From positions 1,240,001 to 1,304,000 of the forward strand of contig NZ_CP034661.1 in the NCBI RefSeq assembly GCF_003971235.1: a DNA stretch of 64,000 bases, written 5' to 3'. Below, piece by piece: positions 24,176 through 33,975 of the stretch. Under the pieces are notes generated by a model. That model saw nothing but the letters and a program-made list of their open reading frames with translations. It was not told where the DNA came from and made no database searches. The translations under genes and the position numbers were made by a program. The number at the start of each line of letters is the position of its first letter. Positions within the stretch are counted from its first letter, which is position 1. Source of the stretch: Chryseobacterium aureum (GTDB taxonomy: Bacteria > Bacteroidota > Bacteroidia > Flavobacteriales > Weeksellaceae).

Positions 24176-27100
24176 TTATTTCTGATATTGGAATTGTAAA
24201 ATAATCGGATTCGTTGATGAACTATCCACAGTTCCGGAAATTAATCTTAAAGTAAGAGCACCTGCAGTATCTATAAAAATTTTCCACTGACGGTTAAAGT
24301 TTGGCTCAGAATAAGTAATTTCTTTATTAATTGTAGGTTTGCAATCCCCTTCAATTGTTCCTATATTAACACCATTTGCCCAGTTCTGCCATATTCCATA
24401 CGCAGAAAAAGAAACATTAAAACTAACATTGTTATTTATCGTTGTAGTATTATTGTATTTATACTGAGAATTTGCTGTAATGGATGAAAATGTAAACGGA
24501 CAAGATACTGCTGATATACAAGTTCCATTTTGGTTGGCTATATTTTGACCATTCATATTAATATCATCTAAAGCTTTCTGATCTGCCGCTAACTGACTTA
24601 CATCGGAAGAATATGATCCCGCTGGGACTGTATATATATAAGAACTACCGACAGAATTTCCTGTACAGTTTGTTCTTGTAAATGTCTTACTTTGTACCGT
24701 ATTGGAGTAAATTATGTAACTTGTAGTTCCATATCTGTATTTAAATTCTTTAATTATTTTATTATTGACATCTACAATTTTCTCTAATCTATTGGTTGTA
24801 TCATACTTGTAGTATTCTCTAAGTCCTGATGGTGGTGTAATGCTTGTCACTCCAATCAGTGGATCATAGGTATAAGTAGTGATGGAATAAGAAACCAAAT
24901 TGATATTTTTCCTTAAATTATCTCCAGCTGTTAATAAATCTTGTTCTTTAGATGGATCTTGTGCATCATAATTGGATGTCGAAATGATATCATTAATATA
25001 CATTCCAATATTATCATACTGTGCACCCTCAATTTTTGCTATTGGCAGGCTAAAATTATATCCCCAAATAATAGACACCGGAGATCCTTCTTTTGTTGTA
25101 TACTGAATAATATTTCCTTTTTGATCATATTTATCCACTTTCATCTCCGTCAAAGATGTATTGCTTGCTAAATCATAAGACATTACAGATTTTGGCAGCA
25201 CAAAATTACCAGCTTGAGCATCTGGTATTGAAGTAGGATAAACAGTTTCTATTTTTGATAAAGTTTTGGTTACTCCATTGTCAGTTTTGGTCACAATAGT
25301 TTCCAATGGAATGTCAACCATATTTTTATTCACCATCAATTGATTTCCCTTTTCTACAGCATACTTATAAGTGGTTTCTTTTATTGATTTATCAGGATTA
25401 GTAATTTTCTGAATACTCGGCTGATATCTATCATTATATGTAGTTAAGGTTTTTGTTTCGACAAAGGTGTCTGATCCTGCAGGAAAGTATTCTTTTGTAG
25501 TTGTGGATTCTAATAAAGATTTCCACAAATTAATTGAATAATTAAAGAGAATTCCTCCATATGAATTATAGACAATTCCTTGACCAGGATAACTTGATTG
25601 TCCTACACCTGCAAAATTACTTACTGGCTCTGTAATTGTTCCTTGCAAAACATAAGTATTCAAACCATCTTCTTTGTTTTGTCTATAATTATACAGGACT
25701 TCATTTATTAGATTATTATTATTGTCATAACTACGTTGTTTTAAAAGGTCGCCATCACCAATAAGTAATGACTCTCCTTTTGCTCCCATTAACAGACATG
25801 ATTGATTGTAATCACTTTTAAAATAATTTTCTTTTTTTCCTTTACCAATAGTTTGCTCTATTACTTTTGAGTAACCAACATATTTACCCTGAGGTAATGT
25901 TGAAGTTCCTTGATTTGGTACCCCTTCATAAACGGACATTTTGAAAGGAGTTTTAGCTGGTTCCAGATTCATATAACATCCTGGATTTGAATAAACAGAT
26001 GCAAAGTTAGTTGTCGCATCTCTATAGAAACACCTGTTTTCTATTTCAAAAAACTTTGGAAACTCTGCTAATTTTCCATAAGAGGTAATTTTTGTACCAG
26101 CATCTGAGATTTCATCATATATATAGTTTTTTATAATTGGAATTATTCCTACCCTTTCAGTTGTTTTAATACTTTTAATTCTAACTCCTGCACCGGAGCT
26201 GTAATTATATTCAACTCCGTTAATAATACTTTTTTCATTAACATATTTTACCTTAAATGTATTGTCAATAGCATTGCCCCCTCCTGAAACCTGTGTATTT
26301 GCAACTGTAAAATCATTATTATATGACATTCCAACTTCATATGTACCAGATTGTAAAATGATATTATCAGAGACAAAAGTAGTCTGATAAGAACCTATAT
26401 TCGGATTATATATTTTCTTTACGATTGCTCCTGTTGATTTGTTTTTTATATATGTCCAAAAAGATTTCTGTACATCATCACTTACAGAAGAAAGATAATT
26501 AAAACCAAAATGGGAAAATATACTTACCTTAATATTATTACCAATGATGTTAAATTCTACAGGATTATTTGTATGAATGATATTTCCATTAATATTATTA
26601 ATGGAATAATTTCCTCCCGTCTCTTTGTTTGTGTTGTCATTAATTAATGACTGCATAGGAAAATTAGAAAATGTATTGGGCTCATATTCATATTCGGTCT
26701 TACCACCAGTAGGATAATTAATAGCAGTTAGCATTCCCGCCAAAGAATATAAAGAAGTTCTTCTATCTGAAAGATAATGCTTACCATCTGGTGAAAAGCT
26801 ATAATAAATTTGTGATCCTCCATTATTTGGATTAAACGTTGAAGATGCAAAAGATTCATTATACCAGTAGTTTGAATCATCTTTATTAAAAGATGTAACG
26901 TTGTATACCGTTTCTCCTTTTATATATTTCTCTGGATCAGGTATAAATGTGTCACTATTATTTTGCCCATTGTAATACCCCCAAAAGTCTGAAGAATAAC
27001 TTAATTTGTTTGGTAAATTATAAGTAGAGTTATATTCAAAAGAGTATTTTTCATTTCTTACAGATTCTGTTACACCCAATAATTTTAATCGATGCGTAAA

Positions 27101-28306
27101 TATATTATTACTAGATGCTCCTAGCCAGGTTGCTAATTGGCTTGTATTTAAATTATCAGTCGCCACAAAATAATCATAACTGAAATCATATTGTTTGATA
27201 AGCTTGTAATTATTATAAATTTTAATTGATGACAATTTTTTAGAATTATAAATATCATCTCTCGTTGTCCAGATAAATTCAACTTTCCCATTAGTAAACT
27301 CTATTTTCTCCAAATAACTTTCATCAGCGAGTTGTTTAGAACAATCTGTTAGTCCATTCTGTTTATCATAACCCAAATTTTGATTAGGTCCAGGTAAATA
27401 CAAAAAATCAGTTCTTGTATTTTTACAACCTGACAATCTTGCATTTTGGACGCTATTTGAATTATAGAAATTAACTGCATGTCCTTTTGTGTCTTCAATT
27501 TTGGAAAGTATTCTTGAAAGTCCTGAAATGGTATTCCAACCCGTTTCACGTGTTGTTATTTCTCCTTTATCGAAATAATAATTTAGCCCTCTTTCATCAG
27601 TTACCTGAAAAGTATAACTACCTCCTGAATTTGCTGCTCCAATCAACTTAAAATTGATGTTCTCTTGTCCAGATATTAAAAACTTAATAGCTCCATTGGG
27701 CTTTGTTGTCTTTGCCATATCAAGGTAAGCCTTATAATTTTTTTGAGGAAGGTTAATTAAGAAAAGATCCGGCTGAAAATCAGACCCCTCATATATTGTT
27801 GACGTTGATTGTGCGGAATTATCTATTTTCATGAACCAGTCCGTATAAAAAGCTCCATTATAAGTAGCTGTATTCCAGGGAAGCTGTGGGCATCCTGTTA
27901 TACCTCCATATTGAGGATATACTGTTTTGGGATAAATATTATAGTATCCATATAGACTAAAATCATTAACTCCCGCCATAATGTGGGAAACTCTTCCCCC
28001 TGCATTAAGGGACCATCCTAATCCTACCGAAGAAGCTTCATCTGTCACTTTAATTCCTCCTGCATGATATGATATTGATATAGGAATTTCTATATCCCCT
28101 TCCTTAATTGTATAAATTGGGATATCAATATTGGGTACTCCTGTATAAAGTGAGACCGGTGTTTCTGTGTACCTAAATAGTGCTGCTGCATCAGGAGATT
28201 TTGGAGCAATACTATTTACAGAATTTTGAATTAAGTTACCAGAAGGTGCCTGACTATAAACTGCCACCGTAACCAAACTGAATAACAGTATTAATTTTTT
28301 TCTCAT
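24176..28306 (-). CDS. Large Rhs-like secreted protein with DUF5977 domain
   Basis: This is a 1376-residue exported protein with a signal peptide ending near V-Y-S-Q. The N-terminal part has the S-P-D-A-A-A-L-F-R-Y and P-V-S-L-Y-T-G-V-P-N-I-D-I-P segments and G-L-G-W-S-L-N-A-G-G, which are typical of SpvB/YD-repeat shell proteins of Bacteroidota. The middle contains YD-like repeats, and near 1205-1265 there is a DUF5977 domain (V-P-A-G-S-Y-S-S, then N-G-Q-N-I-A-N-Q-N-G-T-C). It ends in a short beta-rich tail without a toxin-like region. It is 6 bases downstream of the T9SS propeller gene. It may form a structural partner of the Rhs protein, as TcB does for TcC, but this is inferred. Confidence 0.82.
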   Translation of the reverse strand: MRKKLILLFSLVTVAVYSQAPSGNLIQNSVNSIAPKSPDAAALFRYTETPVSLYTGVPNIDIPIYTIKEGDIEIPISISYHAGGIKVTDEASSVGLGWSLNAGGRVSHIMAGVNDFSLYGYYNIYPKTVYPQYGGITGCPQLPWNTATYNGAFYTDWFMKIDNSAQSTSTIYEGSDFQPDLFLINLPQKNYKAYLDMAKTTKPNGAIKFLISGQENINFKLIGAANSGGSYTFQVTDERGLNYYFDKGEITTRETGWNTISGLSRILSKIEDTKGHAVNFYNSNSVQNARLSGCKNTRTDFLYLPGPNQNLGYDKQNGLTDCSKQLADESYLEKIEFTNGKVEFIWTTRDDIYNSKKLSSIKIYNNYKLIKQYDFSYDYFVATDNLNTSQLATWLGASSNNIFTHRLKLLGVTESVRNEKYSFEYNSTYNLPNKLSYSSDFWGYYNGQNNSDTFIPDPEKYIKGETVYNVTSFNKDDSNYWYNESFASSTFNPNNGGSQIYYSFSPDGKHYLSDRRTSLYSLAGMLTAINYPTGGKTEYEYEPNTFSNFPMQSLINDNTNKETGGNYSINNINGNIIHTNNPVEFNIIGNNIKVSIFSHFGFNYLSSVSDDVQKSFWTYIKNKSTGAIVKKIYNPNIGSYQTTFVSDNIILQSGTYEVGMSYNNDFTVANTQVSGGGNAIDNTFKVKYVNEKSIINGVEYNYSSGAGVRIKSIKTTERVGIIPIIKNYIYDEISDAGTKITSYGKLAEFPKFFEIENRCFYRDATTNFASVYSNPGCYMNLEPAKTPFKMSVYEGVPNQGTSTLPQGKYVGYSKVIEQTIGKGKKENYFKSDYNQSCLLMGAKGESLLIGDGDLLKQRSYDNNNNLINEVLYNYRQNKEDGLNTYVLQGTITEPVSNFAGVGQSSYPGQGIVYNSYGGILFNYSINLWKSLLESTTTKEYFPAGSDTFVETKTLTTYNDRYQPSIQKITNPDKSIKETTYKYAVEKGNQLMVNKNMVDIPLETIVTKTDNGVTKTLSKIETVYPTSIPDAQAGNFVLPKSVMSYDLASNTSLTEMKVDKYDQKGNIIQYTTKEGSPVSIIWGYNFSLPIAKIEGAQYDNIGMYINDIISTSNYDAQDPSKEQDLLTAGDNLRKNINLVSYSITTYTYDPLIGVTSITPPSGLREYYKYDTTNRLEKIVDVNNKIIKEFKYRYGTTSYIIYSNTVQSKTFTRTNCTGNSVGSSYIYTVPAGSYSSDVSQLAADQKALDDINMNGQNIANQNGTCISAVSCPFTFSSITANSQYKYNNTTTINNNVSFNVSFSAYGIWQNWANGVNIGTIEGDCKPTINKEITYSEPNFNRQWKIFIDTAGALTLRLISGTVDSSSTNPIILQFQYQK

Positions 28307-28312
28307 TTTGTT

Positions 28313-29893
28313 TTATTTCTTGATTAATTTAGCATTCGCCGTTTTATTAGTATCCGTTTTTATCGTTACCAGATAAGCTCCCTGAACTAAAGCCTGAGTA
28401 TTAATCTTGGTCACTTTGTTTTTTGTTTTAATACTTTGAAGCTGTCTTCCAGACATATCATACAACAGAATATCAGCATCTTTGAAGCCCTGTTCTGAGC
28501 CTGTCGAAGAATCAAAACCAATTTCTATGTAAGCATAATCTGATACAGGGTTTGGATAGATTTTGATATCATATTTTTCAATCAGCTGATCAACCTGCTT
28601 GTCGCCCAGCTTTACAATCTTCCAGTTTTCTTTACCCAATTCTTCTGCGCTGGTTCCGGCTAAGACGATTGAACCATCTCTATTCAATTTTAAATCGGAA
28701 AGCCTTTCCTCTTTCTGTCTGGATTCTCCTTTTACGTGCTTTCTCCACTTTTCATTTCCGTTTTGGTCTAAATATAGCATCCAGAAAGTTTCATCATCGG
28801 ATTGTACTCTTCCTTCAGCCTGAGTATAACCTCCCAGCAGAATGCCTTTAGACTTCTCGCTTCCATCTTCCAGCCTCCCGCCTACAACACTCATTCCCAT
28901 TAGAACATCTCTGTTTTTGAAGTTGTAGGATTTCTGCCACTGTTCATCGCCTCTTTCGTTTAAAGCAATCAGCCAGAGATCTGTTCCTTCTTCCAATCCA
29001 ACCGTTTTATTGCCTGATATTTCTGATCTAGATTCTCCACCTATAACGTATCCAGTTGAAGTTAAAACCATTGTTCTTATATGATCATCACCTTTACCGC
29101 CGAAGTTCTTTTCCCATTCAATTTTTCCGTCTTTTGAAAGCTTGACAATCCAGTAGTCTCCTTCACCGTAGTTTTCTGTTTTCTTGGTACCACCGATACC
29201 GCTTCTGGAATAAATTCCAAGTAAGGCTCCGCCATCACGGGTTGGAATCATATTCTCGACCTGGTCTAAACTTTTTGATCCAAAAATTAATTGAGATAAT
29301 TCTTTTCCGTCTTTGTCTAATCTCACGATAAGGATATCTTTGGAACCGTAGCCCTTAGAAGAGTTTTGGACATTGCCTGCTACTATAAACCCCTGATCAG
29401 TTGTTTGAATAACTGATCTTGCCTCTTCATCTGCTGAAGTTCCTATGGTTTTTTGCCATAATTGATCTCCAAATTCATTGATTCTTATAAGCCAAATGTC
29501 TGATCCTCCTTTAGAATCCTCTTTTTTATCCAGTCCCTTGCCTGAATATGATGTTCCAGAAATAAGGAATCCTCCGTCTTGAGTAGTGACCGTTGCAGAC
29601 AGATAATCGTGATTATTTCCAGAGAAGTACTTTTCCCAGACTTCTTCCCCCTGTTGGTTAAGTTTTACAAGGTGGAAATCGTAACCGTTATTCTGCTTAC
29701 TTCCAGCCTCCAGCTTCCCACTTCCTGACTGTATAGAGCTTCCTGTAATTAAATATTGCTGATCAATGGTTGTAGTAACCTGGCTTAGAAAATTCTGGGT
29801 AGAGGATTTGATATCTTTCTGCCACACTACTTCCTGGGCAGATATAATGAAGACAGTACATAAAGTGAATGCACTGAGATAGAACTTTTTCAT
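28313..29893 (-). CDS. T9SS type A sorted beta-propeller-like protein
   Basis: This 526-residue surface protein has a signal peptide (ending I-I-S-A-Q) and six or more related repeats with patterns such as D-G-G-F-L-I-S-G, D-I-W-L-I-R-I-N-E-F-G-D and W-Q-K-T-I-G. These suggest a propeller of about 55-residue blades. The last ~80 residues form a type A T9SS sorting domain: I-Y-P-N-P-V-S-D-Y, then L-L-Y-D-M-S-G-R-Q-L, and Q-G-A-Y-L-V-T-I-K with a lysine end. It should cross the outer membrane through the type IX system and be anchored on the surface. It heads the Rhs locus and overlaps nothing; the next gene begins 6 bases later. Confidence 0.9.
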   Translation of the reverse strand: MKKFYLSAFTLCTVFIISAQEVVWQKDIKSSTQNFLSQVTTTIDQQYLITGSSIQSGSGKLEAGSKQNNGYDFHLVKLNQQGEEVWEKYFSGNNHDYLSATVTTQDGGFLISGTSYSGKGLDKKEDSKGGSDIWLIRINEFGDQLWQKTIGTSADEEARSVIQTTDQGFIVAGNVQNSSKGYGSKDILIVRLDKDGKELSQLIFGSKSLDQVENMIPTRDGGALLGIYSRSGIGGTKKTENYGEGDYWIVKLSKDGKIEWEKNFGGKGDDHIRTMVLTSTGYVIGGESRSEISGNKTVGLEEGTDLWLIALNERGDEQWQKSYNFKNRDVLMGMSVVGGRLEDGSEKSKGILLGGYTQAEGRVQSDDETFWMLYLDQNGNEKWRKHVKGESRQKEERLSDLKLNRDGSIVLAGTSAEELGKENWKIVKLGDKQVDQLIEKYDIKIYPNPVSDYAYIEIGFDSSTGSEQGFKDADILLYDMSGRQLQSIKTKNKVTKINTQALVQGAYLVTIKTDTNKTANAKLIKK

Positions 29894-29933
29894 TCCCTGT
29901 TGTTTTCTGAGTTAGTAATTAGTTGAAACTCCG

Positions 29934-29941
29934 CAAATTTA
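29934..29941 (-). promoter_or_regulatory. Putative promoter of the T9SS/Rhs operon
   Basis: The minus strand reads TAAATTTG (TAnnTTTG), 41 bases before the T9SS gene ATG. No good -33 TTG is seen, but it is the only such box near the head of the five-gene run. Confidence 0.45.
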
Positions 29942-30144
29942 ACATTTTTTAAGATATAAGAATTAGTAAAATGTGGTATTGTGTAAATCATACTAATAAT
30001 AATTAAATCCTATTTATAATATATTAAATCCGTTTTACTGCGATGTAAAATTATTTCATAACAACGACAAAACCTGTCGTATTAAATTTTATAAACTCAA
30101 TGTAGATTATTTATTTAAAGCTACTTTACTGATATCCATAAAAA

Positions 30145-30166
30145 AAACCACTCTTCCGAGTGGTTT
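30145..30166 (-). terminator. Terminator of the first small secreted paralog
   Basis: AAACCACTC and GAGTGGTTT form a perfect stem with a TTCC loop and a flanking A-run, 20 bases after the stop at 30187. Its sequence is related to the terminator at 30674-30697. Confidence 0.82.
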
Positions 30167-30186
30167 CCTATTTTTGAGAATCTGTC

Positions 30187-30594
30187 TTACTGATATATTA
30201 CTTCATCATTTTTCTTGATCTGGTAGCTTTTTTTGTAAGGTGTTAAAACATAACTGTCTTTCACGTGAGTTCCGCTTTTCCAGAGTTTTTCTTTTCCCTG
30301 TTTGTCAAGAATAATGCTTTTTGCAGCTCCATCCGGAATAAATATTTCAGCTTTTGTCATGCTTTTATTGAAAATCACTGCGGTGCCTGAAGTGTAACTT
30401 TTATCTGTACTGACTTCCTTAAGTTTAATCTTCTGATTGAAGGTTTTTATACAATTATTTTTAAGCTGAGAGTAGGTATACCCTGCTGAACCAATACAGC
30501 CGTGAACATCTCTGTCACCTCCTAAAACAGGAGATTTTTGAGCAAAAATACATGTACCAAGGAGCATTGCACTGAATAAAATAGTTTTTTTCAT
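30187..30594 (-). CDS. Small secreted protein, tandem paralog 1
   Basis: This 135-residue exported protein has a signal peptide ending at C-I-F-A-Q. Just after it comes the conserved block G-G-D-R-D-V-H-G-C-I-G-S-A-G-Y-T-Y-S, with a second cysteine 14 residues after the first (N-N-C-I), so one disulfide is likely. The remainder is lysine-rich beta sequence ending K-K-N-D-E-V-I-Y-Q. It is a clear tandem duplicate of the gene at 30718-31116. I know the G-C-I-x-S-A-G-Y-x-W/Y-S pattern from small periplasmic proteins or lipoproteins of Bacteroidota, but no function. It has its own terminator. Confidence 0.78.
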   Translation of the reverse strand: MKKTILFSAMLLGTCIFAQKSPVLGGDRDVHGCIGSAGYTYSQLKNNCIKTFNQKIKLKEVSTDKSYTSGTAVIFNKSMTKAEIFIPDGAAKSIILDKQGKEKLWKSGTHVKDSYVLTPYKKSYQIKKNDEVIYQ

Positions 30595-30673
30595 AGGTTA
30601 AATTTTTGTTTTTTGAGAGGTTAAAGATATCACAAAAAAGTGATATGAATTAATTGCTTTCTAAGTTACAAAA

Positions 30674-30697
30674 AAAGTCACTCTTTCGAGTGACTTT
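30674..30697 (-). terminator. Terminator of the second small secreted paralog
   Basis: AAAGTCACTC and GAGTGACTTT form a perfect stem with a TTTC loop, flanked by A and T runs, 20 bases after the stop at 30718. It is a diverged copy of the hairpin at 30145. Confidence 0.82.
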
Positions 30698-30717
30698 CTC
30701 TATTTTCAAATCTGATC

Positions 30718-31116
30718 TTACTGATAGATCACGATATTATCTTTTTTAAGCTGGTATCCGTTTTTTTTGAAAGGTACCAATACATAGCCATCCTTTTTCC
30801 AGGCTTTTGCTTTACCAGCTGCTCTGGTTAGGATGATACTTCCTGAATCAGCATCTTTAACGAAAACCTCAGCTTTTTTCATGTCTTTGCTGAAAATGAC
30901 GGCTGCCATTGAAGTAGAGCTTCCTTTCGGAGACACTTCTGTTAACTTGATCTTCTGTTCAAAAGTTCTTACACAGTCCTTTTTAATTTGAGAATACGTG
31001 TATCCTGCTGAACCTATACATCCATGTGCATCTCTGTCACCTCCTACAACATGTGTCTGTTGTGCAAATACTAATGAACCCAGGAACATTGTGCTAAGGA
31101 AAATTGTTTTTTTCAT
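30718..31116 (-). CDS. Small secreted protein, tandem paralog 2
   Basis: This is a 132-residue paralog of the preceding gene, with the same M-K-K-T-I start, a signal peptide ending V-F-A-Q, the block G-G-D-R-D-A-H-G-C-I-G-S-A-G-Y-T-Y-S and the ending D-N-I-V-I-Y-Q. The two cysteines are kept. Divergence is spread through the middle and 3' part, so the duplication is not recent. Each copy carries its own related terminator, so the duplicated unit covered gene and hairpin. The gene lies between the Rhs locus and the glucan locus, and linkage to either is not shown. Confidence 0.78.
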   Translation of the reverse strand: MKKTIFLSTMFLGSLVFAQQTHVVGGDRDAHGCIGSAGYTYSQIKKDCVRTFEQKIKLTEVSPKGSSTSMAAVIFSKDMKKAEVFVKDADSGSIILTRAAGKAKAWKKDGYVLVPFKKNGYQLKKDNIVIYQ

Positions 31117-31210
31117 ATTGATTTTTTATATAATAATAGTTACCGTGTTATTATTAAAAATCATGCCAAATAAACCATAACACACATTTCTGTGAATAAA
31201 TTTTATTTTA

Positions 31211-33538
31211 TTACTTAGTCCAATTAATCTTTGAATGTTTCACTTCTGAAGAGCTTGTACCGATCATTACATCAAATTCTCCTGATTCCCAGTCGTATTT
31301 CAGATCTCCATTGTAAAATTTAAGTGTTTCAGGAGTGATATCAAAAATAACTTTTTTAGATTCTCCTTTTTTCAGAAATATTTTCTGGAAACCTTTCAGT
31401 TCTTTTACCGGTCTTGTAATGCTTCCCACCATATCTCTGATATACAGCTGAACCACTTCTGCTCCGTCATAATTACCAGTATTCGTTACCGTAACAGATG
31501 CCTGAACCGTCTGATTTCCTTTCGGGTTAGCGTTAGACACTGTAACATCAGAATATCCGAATTTTGTATAGCTTAAACCAAATCCAAACGGATACAATGG
31601 TGTATTACACTCATCCATATAATTGGAACGGAATCTCTGGTATTCACATTTATCTGTTAATTCCTGGCTTAGCGGACGGCCAGTATTTTTAGCATTATAA
31701 TAAATAGGAACCTGTCCAAGGCTTCTTGGGAAGGTCATCGGAAGTTTTCCTGATGGATTTACTTTTCCGAAAAGAACATCTGCAATAGCATTTCCTGCTT
31801 CAGAACCTGCAAACCATGCATTCAGTATGGCGTCCGGAGTATCTTTTACGTTGGTTAGAGCTAATGGGCGTCCTGTGAAAAGAACCACAGCGATTGGTTT
31901 TCCGGTTTTCTTTAGTTCATTTAAAAGATCAACCTGAGACTGAGGAATGGTAATCTCTGTTCTGGAAGAGGATTCCCCGCTCATCTCTGCTGATTCTCCG
32001 ATGGCCAGAACAATTACATCTGCTTTGTTGGCAACATCTACCGCTTCTTTTAACAGTGCTTCTTTTGAACGGCTGTCTCTGTCGGTTTTCTTCCCGTGAG
32101 CTGCATAAATATCTTCTAATTTAGCATCATAATCAATATTGGCCCCTTTAGCAGAAAGGAATTTTACTTCTTTACCATAGTTAGCCTGAAGCCCCTGCAT
32201 CAGGTTTACGGCTTTGTCATGCTTTGCTGCAACACTCCAGGTTCCGGCCATATTTAATGAATTATTCACCAGTGGCCCTATTACTGCGACAGTTCCTGAT
32301 TTCTTCAAAGGAAGCACCTGATTGTCATTTTTCATTAAAACCATCGACTGGGCAGCAGCACTTCTAGCAATATTTCTGTTTTCCATGCTGAAAACTTCTT
32401 TTGCCGCCAGTTTTGCATCCCCATATTTGTATGGGTCTGTAAACAGTCCTAAGTCATATTTTGCTTCAAGGATTCTTCTGGCAGCCAGATCAATTTCAGC
32501 CTGTGTTACCTTTCCTTCGGATAAAGATTTTTTTAATGTGGTTAAAAAGCCTTCTCCTACCATGTCCATATCCACACCAGCTTTCAGGGCCAATGCGGAA
32601 ACCTGCTGAAGATCTCCCATGCCATGGTCAACCATTTCATTGATTCCTGTATAATCGGTTACTACAAACCCTTTAAAGTTCCATTTATTTCTTAGAACTT
32701 CTGTTTGAAGCCATCTGTTTCCTGTTGCGGGTACCCCGTCCACTTCGTTGAACGAAGCCATTACAGAAGCTACACCAGCATCCACAGCTGCTTTGTAAGG
32801 TGGAAAATATTCATTGAACATTCTCACGTGGCTCATATCAACCGTATTGTAATCTCTTCCGGCTTCACCTGCTCCATATAGCGCAAAATGCTTTACACAA
32901 GCTAAAATGGTGTTTCCAACAGATAAATCTTTCCCCTGGTATCCATACACCATATTTTTTGCGATTTCACTTCCCAGGTACGGGTCTTCACCGGAACCTT
33001 CGGAAACCCTTCCCCATCTTGGTTCGCGGGAAATATCTACCATCGGCGAGAACGTCCAGTTAATCCCGTCAGAAGATGCTTCTTTGGCAGCTACTCTTGC
33101 TGACTGCTGAACAAGGTTCATATCCCATGAAGCGGCTAACCCTAATGGTATCGGGAATGTAGTTTCATAACCATGGATGACATCCATCCCGAAGATCAAA
33201 GGAATTTTCAGACGGCTGTTTTCTACGGCTACTTTTTGAACGGCTCTGATTTTGTCAGCTCCTTTTATATTGAATAGTCCGCCTACGAGACCTTGCTCCA
33301 CTTTTTTCCCGATATCTGAACTTTTAGCCAGACCTGTGGTAAAGTCTCCGGAGCTTGGTAAATTCAGCTGACCTATCTTTTCATCCAGTGTCATTTTAGA
33401 CAAAAGATTGTCTACAAAAGCTTTCTTTTTGGCCTGATACTGTGCAGTCTGGTAAGACTGAACCGGCTTATCTACCATTTCCTGTGCAGAAAATACGGGA
33501 GCCAATGCTAAAGTGGCAATTACAATTAACTTTTTCAT
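31211..33538 (-). CDS. bglX: Periplasmic beta-glucosidase, GH3 (BglX-like)
   Basis: This 775-residue exported enzyme (signal peptide to about residue 18) releases glucose from beta-glucosides. The GH3 N-terminal barrel holds K-H-F near 216 and the nucleophile Asp295 in G-F-V-V-T-D-Y-T-G. The C-terminal alpha/beta sandwich (about 395-640) has G-E-S-A-E-M-S-G-E-S-S-S-R, where the acid/base glutamate is expected. A fibronectin type III-like domain ends the protein. It is the last gene of the glucan locus. GH3 enzymes linked to GH144-type endoglucanases can be specific for sophorose and other beta-1,2-glucosides, which fits here, but beta-1,3/1,4 or 1,6 activity cannot be excluded. Confidence 0.94.
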   Translation of the reverse strand: MKKLIVIATLALAPVFSAQEMVDKPVQSYQTAQYQAKKKAFVDNLLSKMTLDEKIGQLNLPSSGDFTTGLAKSSDIGKKVEQGLVGGLFNIKGADKIRAVQKVAVENSRLKIPLIFGMDVIHGYETTFPIPLGLAASWDMNLVQQSARVAAKEASSDGINWTFSPMVDISREPRWGRVSEGSGEDPYLGSEIAKNMVYGYQGKDLSVGNTILACVKHFALYGAGEAGRDYNTVDMSHVRMFNEYFPPYKAAVDAGVASVMASFNEVDGVPATGNRWLQTEVLRNKWNFKGFVVTDYTGINEMVDHGMGDLQQVSALALKAGVDMDMVGEGFLTTLKKSLSEGKVTQAEIDLAARRILEAKYDLGLFTDPYKYGDAKLAAKEVFSMENRNIARSAAAQSMVLMKNDNQVLPLKKSGTVAVIGPLVNNSLNMAGTWSVAAKHDKAVNLMQGLQANYGKEVKFLSAKGANIDYDAKLEDIYAAHGKKTDRDSRSKEALLKEAVDVANKADVIVLAIGESAEMSGESSSRTEITIPQSQVDLLNELKKTGKPIAVVLFTGRPLALTNVKDTPDAILNAWFAGSEAGNAIADVLFGKVNPSGKLPMTFPRSLGQVPIYYNAKNTGRPLSQELTDKCEYQRFRSNYMDECNTPLYPFGFGLSYTKFGYSDVTVSNANPKGNQTVQASVTVTNTGNYDGAEVVQLYIRDMVGSITRPVKELKGFQKIFLKKGESKKVIFDITPETLKFYNGDLKYDWESGEFDVMIGTSSSEVKHSKINWTK

Positions 33539-33588
33539 AAATCTATCTTCTTAAATTATTGTTTTTATTTGTTAGTTTTAACCTTAAA

Positions 33589-33975
33589 CTATTCTACAAT
33601 CAAGTATAATTCGTTCTTTTTTTTATTCGATTCCAGATATCCCAAAACGCAAATTAAACTTCCATATTCATTCATGGTATTATCATTTTGAGAAATATCA
33701 AGCCATTCAAAATATTTTTTTCCAAGATCATCCGGATGGAGATGCTGCCCTTTATATTGGGATAAATTAATTAATTTTCTATTGCCTGAACTTTTAACGT
33801 TCTCCAGTTTTACTTCTGTTTGAAAAATAAAATTCAATACATTAAAAAAATTCTGATCATTGATCACTTTATTTTCAAACAAAAGATTTTCTGCTGTACA
33901 TTTTTCAAAAAATAAATTTTCGTCCAGTAGACTATCATCATCAGATTCATTTAATCCAATAAAAATTAATTCCAT
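33589..33975 (-). CDS. Hypothetical cytoplasmic protein in the glucan locus
   Basis: This 128-residue protein has no signal peptide or membrane segment and no motif I recognise. It is acidic at the N-terminus (N-E-S-D-D-D-S-L-L-D) and rich in Asn, Phe and Leu. Its start overlaps the last base of the upstream esterase stop, and the GH3 gene starts 50 bases after it, so it belongs to the same transcription unit. The coding sequence is more A+T-rich than its enzyme neighbours, which may indicate later insertion into the locus. Confidence 0.6.
   Translation of the reverse strand: MELIFIGLNESDDDSLLDENLFFEKCTAENLLFENKVINDQNFFNVLNFIFQTEVKLENVKSSGNRKLINLSQYKGQHLHPDDLGKKYFEWLDISQNDNTMNEYGSLICVLGYLESNKKKNELYLIVE

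Noticed and set aside
19493-28306. Complete Tc insecticidal toxin complex
   Set aside because: There is no TcA-like pore protein; only shell-like Rhs components are present.
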